Shown piece after piece: positions 7,691 through 13,192 of a DNA stretch of 13,192 bases. The translations under genes and the position numbers were made by a program. Where the stretch lies: positions 1 through 13,192 of the forward strand of contig CAZRTJ010000041.1 in assembly GCA_964602985.1 (NCBI GenBank), read 5' to 3'. Source of the stretch: CAYZJB01 sp964602985. GTDB taxonomy: Bacteria; CLD3; SB21. The notes below the pieces were generated by a model. That model did not search any database. It was not told where the DNA came from and saw only the letters and a list, made by a program, of their open reading frames with translations. Every line of letters begins with the position of its first letter. Within the stretch, counting starts at the first letter, position 1.

Positions 7691-9250
7691 ATGAAATCCT
7701 TCCTCTGGCTCCTTGCATTCCTTACCGGAACAGGCACCGACAGTCTGCGCATCGAAAATGACCACGTCATGGTCCATGCGATTCGGACAGAAGCGACGGA
7801 CAGTTCGCAAGTCATGAATCTGGCGTTCTGGATGTCCGAGGCCTTCGGTCCCCGCTTGACCAATTCCACGGGATACATCAAGACGTCCCAGTGGGCCGTC
7901 GACAAGTTGCGGCAGTTTGGTTTCAACTCCCGACTGGAGGCGTATGGAGAATTTGGCCGGGGATGGGATCTGAAGTCCTTTCGGATGACCATGACCGCGC
8001 CGTACTCCATGCCTCTGATCGCTTATCCCAAGGCGTGGTCTCCGGGCGCATCGGCTAAGGGCGCTGTGGTGTATGTGGGGCGCGATTCTCTCGGCGAGGT
8101 GCGGCGCAAGTGGGAGGGGAAGTTGAAGGGGCGGATCGTGCTGGTCGGCGGCCCGACGGAAACGGTGAAATCGTTCAAAGCATTTGCGACACGATATGCG
8201 GATAGCGTCCTGACCGAGTTTGCCAACGACAAAGGAGATCGCGAAGCCGGCCCAAGAACCCGCAGCGGAGACTGGAGGAAGGCATACACGGAGTATTTGA
8301 AACTGCTGACCTGGCTGAACGGCCAGAAACCCGCCGCCATCGTCGAAGGCCGGGACCTGCAAGCCAAAGGCGCGCACGGAACGATTTTTGTACAAGGCGC
8401 CAGTCGCCCGCTCACCGTCAACGAAGATCCGTTTTCAGATGAGAATCCGCGTGTGTGGGCCGCGAAGTCTCCGCTCCTGACGCCGCAGATTCTGGTGTCG
8501 ACGGAACACTACAACACGATGGCGCGATTGTGCGATGCGGGCATCCCGGTGGAAATTGACTTTCAGCTGTCCGTGAACTTCGTAGACAAGGATCTCCAGG
8601 GCTATAATGTGATAGCGGACTGGGAGGGAACCGATAAAAAGGACGAGATCGTGATGGCGGGCGCGCATCTGGATTCCTGGCAAGCCGCTACCGGCGCGAC
8701 GGACAACGGTGTGAACTGTGCCACCGTGATAGAAGCTGTACGGATTTTGAAAAAGCTCGGCGTGCAGCCGCGACGAACGATTCGCATTGCCCTGTGGACA
8801 GGCGAAGAGCAGGGATTGCTGGGCTCACGCGGATACGTGAAGAATCATTTTGGAACCAGGACAGAGCCCACGGCAGACCATGCCAAATTGAGCGTCTACT
8901 TCAATCTCGACAACGGCGTGGGACAGATTCGCGGCATCAACACGCAGAAGAACGCAGACGCCGTCCCGATTTTTCAACAGTGGTTCGAACCATTCAAAGA
9001 CTGGAGCGCGTCTACGGTGAGTCTCCGCACCGTCGGATCGACCGATCATCAGTCATTCGATGAAGCGGGTCTGCCCGGATTTCAGTTCATCCAGGATCCG
9101 CTGGACTATTTCGCACGTACTCACCATTCCAATATGGACAATCTCGACCGCGTGATGGCGGAGGACGTACAACGCAACGCGGCAATCCTGGCGCACTTTC
9201 TGTACATGGCCGCGCAATCGGATGAGTTATTTCCCCGCAAAAAGGAATAG
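7691..9250 (+). CDS. Exported M28-family zinc aminopeptidase/carboxypeptidase with PA-like insert
   Basis: This 519-residue protein is an M28-type metallopeptidase, which uses two zinc ions to remove terminal residues from peptides. The ATG at 7691 was chosen because AAAGG lies about 9 bases upstream and a short hydrophobic export signal follows (MKSFLWLLAFL). The longer frame runs back into the receptor gene. Residues ~50-75 carry the usual M28 lead-in (GPRLTNSTG...AVDKLRQFGF). Residues ~111-155 look like a PA-type insert (AKGAVVYVGRDSLGEV, LKGRIVLVGG). Catalytic-domain ligands are all present: His326/Asp328 in AHLDSW, Asp338 in GATDNG, Glu372-Glu373 in WTGEEQG, Asp407 in FNLDNG and His478/479 in THHSNMDN. 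It is probably periplasmic or secreted. It lies downstream of the receptor but has a terminator before it. Exact specificity (amino- or carboxypeptidase, plasma glutamate carboxypeptidase-like) is not decidable. Confidence 0.93.
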   Translation: MKSFLWLLAFLTGTGTDSLRIENDHVMVHAIRTEATDSSQVMNLAFWMSEAFGPRLTNSTGYIKTSQWAVDKLRQFGFNSRLEAYGEFGRGWDLKSFRMTMTAPYSMPLIAYPKAWSPGASAKGAVVYVGRDSLGEVRRKWEGKLKGRIVLVGGPTETVKSFKAFATRYADSVLTEFANDKGDREAGPRTRSGDWRKAYTEYLKLLTWLNGQKPAAIVEGRDLQAKGAHGTIFVQGASRPLTVNEDPFSDENPRVWAAKSPLLTPQILVSTEHYNTMARLCDAGIPVEIDFQLSVNFVDKDLQGYNVIADWEGTDKKDEIVMAGAHLDSWQAATGATDNGVNCATVIEAVRILKKLGVQPRRTIRIALWTGEEQGLLGSRGYVKNHFGTRTEPTADHAKLSVYFNLDNGVGQIRGINTQKNADAVPIFQQWFEPFKDWSASTVSLRTVGSTDHQSFDEAGLPGFQFIQDPLDYFARTHHSNMDNLDRVMAEDVQRNAAILAHFLYMAAQSDELFPRKKE

Positions 9251-9820
9251 TCAGCGCTTTCGGTATTTGAAGCATCCCTCGACGTGATCGTCCACCATGC
9301 CGGTGGCCTGCATGTGGGCGTATACGATGGTCGAACCGACGAATTTGAAGCCTCGCGCTTGCAGGTCGCGGGATAGGGCGTCCGATTCCGGAGACGTCGC
9401 CCGGATGGTCCGGCGCGTGACGCGTTTTTTTCGGAAAGTCTTGCCGCCAACAAATTGCCAGACATAGCGGTCGAACGTCCCGAATTCCTGCTGGACTTGG
9501 AGAAATTTCTGCGCGTTGGTGATGGCAGCCTGTATTTTCAGGCGGTTTCGAACGATCCCCGCGTCTGCCATGAGGCGAGAGACGTCCTGGTTGTCCATTC
9601 CGGAAACGCGAATCGGATCGAAGTTGTAAAATGCGGTTCTGAAATTCTCGCGTTTCCGTAGAATCGTGATCCAACTCAGTCCGGCTTGAAAACCTTCGAG
9701 AATCAGCATTTCGAATATCTTGCGATCCTCATGGACGGGCACGCCCCACTCCTCGTCGTGGTATCGGACATACAGCGGATCGTCTCCACACCACCAACAG
9801 CGAGATTTTGGTTGAGTCAT
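9251..9820 (-). CDS. tag: DNA-3-methyladenine glycosylase I
   Basis: Tag removes 3-methyladenine from alkylated DNA, opening base-excision repair in the cytoplasm. The 189-residue product compares with 187 in E. coli and aligns with it at a constant offset of four. The structural zinc ligands are Cys8, His21, His179 and Cys183 (E. coli 4, 17, 175, 179). Glu42 in MLILEGFQAGLSW matches the functional Glu38, with Trp50 and Tyr20 of the base pocket also kept. The ATG at 9820 fits the family N-terminus (RCWWCGDDPLY); an in-frame TTG at 9859 lacks a ribosome site. The Shine-Dalgarno site is weak (AGAG). Its stop codon directly abuts that of the M28 gene on the other strand, and it diverges from the str operon. 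No LexA- or Ada-like operator was recognised. Confidence 0.97.
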   Translation of the reverse strand: MTQPKSRCWWCGDDPLYVRYHDEEWGVPVHEDRKIFEMLILEGFQAGLSWITILRKRENFRTAFYNFDPIRVSGMDNQDVSRLMADAGIVRNRLKIQAAITNAQKFLQVQQEFGTFDRYVWQFVGGKTFRKKRVTRRTIRATSPESDALSRDLQARGFKFVGSTIVYAHMQATGMVDDHVEGCFKYRKR

Positions 9821-9972
9821 GGCTCTGCTTTCTGTTGCCGTGTCATCGTGTCGGGTCAAAAGTCGTACAGTGCGAAGGCAAACTCAAGGACGAACTGCCG
9901 CCGGTGGGTGAATGACGGTCGCGACGCATGCCGTTGCGATACAAAAAAATCTTTGTTTTTCAGCCATTTGCC

Positions 9973-10001
9973 TTGACTTTCCATACCTCGTCGTATATAT
10001 T
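9973..10001 (+). promoter_or_regulatory. Strong sigma70-type promoter of the str operon
   Basis: TTGACT (9973-9978) and TATATT (9996-10001) are exactly 17 bases apart, matching the consensus at five of six positions each. Transcription would start near A10006, giving a leader of about 140 nt before rpsL. This is the best promoter in the window, as expected for ribosomal genes. It is of the classical type rather than the Bacteroidia -33/-7 (TTTG, TAnnTTTG) type. An AT-rich stretch (ACAAAAAAATCTTTGTTTTT) just upstream could serve as an UP element. Confidence 0.85.
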
Positions 10002-10020
10002 CGGCACTCTCAAAAAGAGA

Positions 10021-10054
10021 CTCACCCTGCCCGTTGGAAAGTGAGAGCCGGCAG
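10021..10054 (+). promoter_or_regulatory. Possible H-type pseudoknot in the str operon leader
   Basis: Two 5-bp pairings interleave in the order of a pseudoknot: CTCAC (10021-10025) with GTGAG (10041-10045), and CTGCC (10027-10031) with GGCAG (10050-10054). Loops are 1, 9 (CGTTGGAAA) and 4 (AGCC) nt, which are sterically reasonable. Further short alternatives are TCTC/GAGA around AAAAA at 10008-10020 and TTAAAC/GTTTAA at 10117-10132. Ribosomal operons are often autoregulated by a protein binding such a leader, and S7 or S12 would be the likely ligand here. This is inferred from pairing alone; five-base complements can occur by chance. Confidence 0.3.
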
Positions 10055-10147
10055 CGCAGGCAATGATGATGAAATCCTCACAGAAATAGTTTCGATTCAG
10101 TTTCAGTAAGCGTTTTTTAAACAATAGTTTAAGCCTAGGAACTTCGA

Positions 10148-10531
10148 ATGCCGACGATTCAGCAGCTGATCCGAAAAGGAAGAAGCCCCAAAGTTTGGAA
10201 GACGAAATCTCCAGCTTTGGACTCATGTCCCCAGCGACGGGGCGTTTGCACGCGTGTCTATACGACGACCCCCAAGAAGCCGAACTCCGCGCTTCGCAAG
10301 GTCGCGAAGGTCCGTTTGACCAATAAGATCGAGGTGATCGCCTATATCCCGGGCGAGGGGCACAATTTGCAGGAGCACTCGATAGTGTTGATCCGTGGCG
10401 GTCGTGTGAAAGACCTGCCGGGTGTGCGTTACCATATTGTCCGTGGCGTACTCGACACACAGGGTGTCCAGGATCGGAAGCAGGGTCGCTCCAAGTACGG
10501 CACGAAGAAACAAAAAGCAGCAGCTAAGTAA
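10148..10531 (+). CDS. rpsL: Small-subunit ribosomal protein S12
   Basis: S12 sits at the decoding centre of the 30S subunit and helps control translational accuracy. The 127-residue product is full length (E. coli 124). It keeps the loop TTTPKKPNSALRKV with Lys43-Lys44, and GGRVKDLPGVRYH with the Lys-Asp pair, where streptomycin-resistance changes and beta-methylthiolation of Asp occur in other bacteria. No resistance-type substitution is seen in either loop. The N-terminus MPTIQQLIRKGRSPKVWKT resembles Chlorobi/Bacteroidetes S12. TAGGA lies 7 bases before the ATG. It is the first gene of the str operon, behind the promoter at 9973-10001. Confidence 0.99.
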   Translation: MPTIQQLIRKGRSPKVWKTKSPALDSCPQRRGVCTRVYTTTPKKPNSALRKVAKVRLTNKIEVIAYIPGEGHNLQEHSIVLIRGGRVKDLPGVRYHIVRGVLDTQGVQDRKQGRSKYGTKKQKAAAK

Positions 10532-10542
10532 GGGTCGGGAAT

Positions 10543-11013
10543 ATGTCGAGAAGAAGAAGATCTCTCAAGCGTTCGATTTTGCCGGATCAGAAGTATAAGA
10601 GTCTTTTGGTCGCGAAGATGATCAACTGCATGATGTGGCAGGGCAAGCGCGGGACGTCGGAACATATCATGTACGGCGCCCTGGGGATCGTGGAAGAGAA
10701 GACAGGCAAGCCGGGTTTGGAGATTCTCGAGAAAGCGGTGCGCAATGTTGCGCCGTTGCTGGAAGTCCGATCCCGTCGCGTGGGCGGCGCCAATTACCAG
10801 GTGCCTGTCGAAGTCCGCGCCGAACGGCGTCAGACACTGGCGATCCGGTGGCTCATCGGATACGCTCGTGAGCGAAGCGGTCGCAGTCTGCGAGCCAAAT
10901 TGGCGGACGAAATCCTGGCGGCATCCAATAACGAAGGTTCCGCGGTGAAGAAGCGGGAAGACGTTCACAAGATGGCGGAGGCCAACAAGGCGTTCGCTCA
11001 TTTTCGCTGGTAA
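10543..11013 (+). CDS. rpsG: Small-subunit ribosomal protein S7
   Basis: S7 is the primary binder of the 3' major domain of 16S rRNA and nucleates assembly of the 30S head, near the E site. The 156-residue product has the standard length. It shows the basic N-terminal arm (MSRRRRSLKRSILPD), the conserved VAKMINCMMWQGKR and RRVGGANYQVPVEVR segments, and a C-terminal ANKAFAHFRW. The gene starts 11 bases after the rpsL stop with GGGA upstream. In E. coli S7 represses its operon through a site in a much longer rpsL-rpsG gap; there is no room for that site here. Confidence 0.99.
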   Translation: MSRRRRSLKRSILPDQKYKSLLVAKMINCMMWQGKRGTSEHIMYGALGIVEEKTGKPGLEILEKAVRNVAPLLEVRSRRVGGANYQVPVEVRAERRQTLAIRWLIGYARERSGRSLRAKLADEILAASNNEGSAVKKREDVHKMAEANKAFAHFRW

Positions 11014-11034
11014 ACAGGATCAATCAGGATATAT

Positions 11035-13116
11035 ATGCCGAGACAGTACTCTCTCGATAAGACACGCAACATTGGAATCATGGCTCACATCGACGCCGGT
11101 AAGACGACGACGACGGAGCGTATTCTCTATTATACCGGTCGTTTGCACCGCCTGGGCGAAGTCCATGACGGCGCGGCGACTATGGATTGGATGGAACAGG
11201 AAAAGGAACGCGGAATCACGATCACTTCCGCCGCGACCACCTGCTTTTGGCGCAATCACCGCATTAATATCATTGATACGCCGGGCCACGTCGATTTCAC
11301 GGTCGAAGTCGAGCGTTCCCTGCGCGTATTGGACGGCGCGATCGCGCTGTTTTGCGCCGTGGGCGGCGTCGAGCCTCAATCGGAAACCGTCTGGCGCCAG
11401 GCGGATAAATACGGCGTGCCCCGCATTGCATTCGTCAACAAGATGGATCGTATCGGCGCTGATTTCTTCAATGTCGTGAGCATGATGAAGGAACGTCTCG
11501 GCGCTCATCCGGTGCCGATCGTGATGCCGATGGGGGAAGGCGACATGTTCAATGGCCTCATCGATCTGATCGACATGAAGGCGATTGTCTACGATGAATC
11601 GTCTCAGGGGATGAAATTCGACGAGGTGGAAATTCCTACGGATCTGATGGACAAAGCCCTGGGCGCCCGTCAGTTCATGCTCGAACAAATCGCGGACTTC
11701 GACGAAGTGTTGATGGAGAAGTATCTCGAAGGCCACGAAATTTCCAAACAGGAAATCGCTCACGCCCTGCAGGTCGGCACACTGAAATGTGAAATCACGC
11801 CGGTGTTGTGCGGATCGTCGTTTAAGAACAAGGGCGTTCAGCGGTTGCTGGATGCGGTGCTGGCGTATCTGCCCAGTCCCGTCGAAACCCCGCCCGTCCA
11901 GGGACATGATCCCGATGACAGTTCCAAAATGCTGGATCGCAAGGTGGACGATAATGAGAAATTTGCGGCTCTTGCCTTTAAGATCATGACCGATCCCTAC
12001 GTCGGTCGGCTGACATTCATCCGCGTGTACTCCGGCATGCTCAAAGCCGGATCGTATGTGCTGAATGTGAACACGGGCAAGAAGGAGCGGATCGGGCGCG
12101 TTCTTCAGATGCACGCCAATCACCGGGAAGACATCGATGCCTGTTACGCGGGCGATATCTGCGCGGCCGTCGGATTGAAGTTTACCAAGACCGGCGACAC
12201 GCTCTGCACAGAAGATTCGCCGATTGTTTTGGAAAAGATGGAATTCCCCGAGCCCGTGATCGAAGTCGCCATTGAGCCGAAGACGAAAGCGGATCAGGAA
12301 AAACTGAGCGAGGCGTTGCAGAAACTGGCAGAAGAAGATCCAACCTTCCGTGTTACGACCAACGAAGAGACGGGTCAGACGATCATTAAGGGAATGGGCG
12401 AACTCCATCTGGAAATTATCGTCGATCGTATGTTCCGCGAATTCAAAGTCGAGGCGAATGTCGGCAAGCCGCAGGTGGCGTATAAGGAAGGCATTACCAG
12501 GAAGGTTGAAGTCGAAGGAAAATTTGTCCGGCAGTCCGGCGGTCGCGGTCAATACGGTCACGTGTGGATCGAGGTCGAGCCAAACGAGCGCGGCAAGGGC
12601 TACGAGTTTACCAATGCCATCGTCGGCGGCGTCATCCCACGCGAGTACATCAAACCGGTGGATGAAGGAATCAAAGAAGCGATGAAGAATGGCGTCATTG
12701 CCGGCTACCCCGTCGAAGACGTCAAGGTTCGCTTATTCGACGGTTCCTACCACGACGTGGATTCAAGCGAAATGGCCTTCAAGATCGCGGGAAGCATGGC
12801 CATCCAGGATGCGGTGAAGAAAGCGGGGCCAATCCTCCTCGAGCCGATCATGGACGTCGAGGTAGTGGTGCCCGAAGATTATCTGGGTGCGGTTATGGGC
12901 GATCTGAACAGCCGTCGCGGTCACATCATGGGCATGTCTCAGCGCAAAGACGCGCAAGTCGTGCACGCGCATGTCCCGCTGGCCGAGATGTTCGGTTATG
13001 CGACGTCGTTGCGCTCCGCGACACAGGGCCGGGCGATCTATACGATGCAATTCCATCATTACGATCCGGTTCCCAAGTCCGTCGAAGAGCAGTTACTCGA
13101 AAAAGTCAAAGCATAA
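11035..13116 (+). CDS. fusA: Translation elongation factor G
   Basis: EF-G is the GTPase that drives tRNA-mRNA translocation and, with RRF, ribosome recycling. The 693-residue product is full length and canonical. GTP-binding motifs are AHIDAGKT (17-24), RGITIT (59-64), DTPGH (81-85, catalytic His85), NKMD (135-138) and GSS (260-262). Domain II begins near residue 280, domain III contains GMGELHLEI, domain IV contains SGGRGQYGHVWIE and the tip region GYPVEDVKVRLFDGSYHDVDS, and domain V runs to the end (LNSRRGHIMGM). It starts 21 bases after rpsG with AGGA about 7 bases before the ATG. No sign of the divergent EF-G2 type is seen. Confidence 0.99.
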   Translation: MPRQYSLDKTRNIGIMAHIDAGKTTTTERILYYTGRLHRLGEVHDGAATMDWMEQEKERGITITSAATTCFWRNHRINIIDTPGHVDFTVEVERSLRVLDGAIALFCAVGGVEPQSETVWRQADKYGVPRIAFVNKMDRIGADFFNVVSMMKERLGAHPVPIVMPMGEGDMFNGLIDLIDMKAIVYDESSQGMKFDEVEIPTDLMDKALGARQFMLEQIADFDEVLMEKYLEGHEISKQEIAHALQVGTLKCEITPVLCGSSFKNKGVQRLLDAVLAYLPSPVETPPVQGHDPDDSSKMLDRKVDDNEKFAALAFKIMTDPYVGRLTFIRVYSGMLKAGSYVLNVNTGKKERIGRVLQMHANHREDIDACYAGDICAAVGLKFTKTGDTLCTEDSPIVLEKMEFPEPVIEVAIEPKTKADQEKLSEALQKLAEEDPTFRVTTNEETGQTIIKGMGELHLEIIVDRMFREFKVEANVGKPQVAYKEGITRKVEVEGKFVRQSGGRGQYGHVWIEVEPNERGKGYEFTNAIVGGVIPREYIKPVDEGIKEAMKNGVIAGYPVEDVKVRLFDGSYHDVDSSEMAFKIAGSMAIQDAVKKAGPILLEPIMDVEVVVPEDYLGAVMGDLNSRRGHIMGMSQRKDAQVVHAHVPLAEMFGYATSLRSATQGRAIYTMQFHHYDPVPKSVEEQLLEKVKA

Positions 13117-13137
13117 GAACCCTTCAGGAGGATACAC

Positions 13138-13192
13138 ATGTCAAAGCAGAAGTTTGAGCGGAACAAGCCGCATGTGAACGTGGGAACGATTG
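13138..13192 (+). CDS. tuf: Elongation factor Tu, N-terminal fragment (cut by window edge)
   Basis: The last 55 bases encode MSKQKFERNKPHVNVGTI, the start of EF-Tu, which carries aminoacyl-tRNA to the ribosome; the GTP-binding loop lies beyond the edge. The start is supported by AGGAGG six bases upstream and by a 21-base gap from fusA, giving the classical order rpsL-rpsG-fusA-tuf. Confidence 0.96.
   Translation, partial: MSKQKFERNKPHVNVGTI

Noticed and set aside
10063..10089. Eight-codon upstream reading frame (MMMKSSQK) in the str leader
   Set aside because: It has a poor, too-close ribosome site (AGG 2 bases before the ATG) and no run of regulatory codons. A frame this short is expected by chance.
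11020..12561. Long open frame on the minus strand opposite fusA
   Set aside because: It is a shadow of the highly conserved EF-G gene caused by codon bias. It has no recognisable motif and no ribosome site.

Overview
The window is a stretch of bacterial chromosome that joins the 3' end of an rRNA operon to the start of the str ribosomal operon, with five protein genes and one decayed gene between them. The organism looks Gram-negative: there is an outer-membrane TonB-dependent receptor with an N-terminal carboxypeptidase-regulatory-like domain, and several exported proteins. The S12 N-terminus, the receptor type and the 5S rRNA suggest the Bacteroidetes/Chlorobi (FCB) superphylum. The strong Shine-Dalgarno sites (AAGGAGG, AGGAGG) and a classical TTGACT-17-TATATT promoter are unlike Bacteroidia proper, so a Chlorobi/Ignavibacteria-like or candidate-phylum lineage is more likely. 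That placement is inference, and base composition is moderate (a little over half G+C by eye).

Layout. 1-416 is the 3' end of 23S rRNA, with the peptidyl-transferase and sarcin-ricin loops. 477-595 is 5S rRNA, closed by a strong hairpin terminator at 603-636; no tRNA follows. 739-1377 is an accessory scrap: a nucleotidyltransferase-fold gene broken by several frameshifts, followed by an apparently intact small overlapping gene. 1543-4746 (minus strand) encodes a large exported protein built as seven-bladed propeller, TPR helices, second seven-bladed propeller, TPR helices. From a shared 198-base region, 4945-7545 (plus) runs the opposite way and encodes the TonB-dependent receptor, ended by a hairpin terminator at 7567-7594. 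7691-9250 (plus) encodes an exported M28-type zinc peptidase. Its stop codon directly abuts that of tag, the 3-methyladenine DNA glycosylase I gene, on the minus strand (9251-9820).

The right end is the str operon: promoter at 9973-10001, a leader of about 140 nt with a possible pseudoknot, then rpsL, rpsG, fusA and the first codons of tuf. Gaps are short (11, 21 and 21 bases), so the four genes are surely cotranscribed. The rpsL-rpsG gap is too short to hold an E. coli-type S7 repressor site, which makes the long leader the natural place to look for autoregulation.

Most of the window is housekeeping or common accessory content. The points that most deserve a second look are the double propeller-TPR protein, the structured str leader, and the decayed nucleotidyltransferase with its surviving small neighbour.
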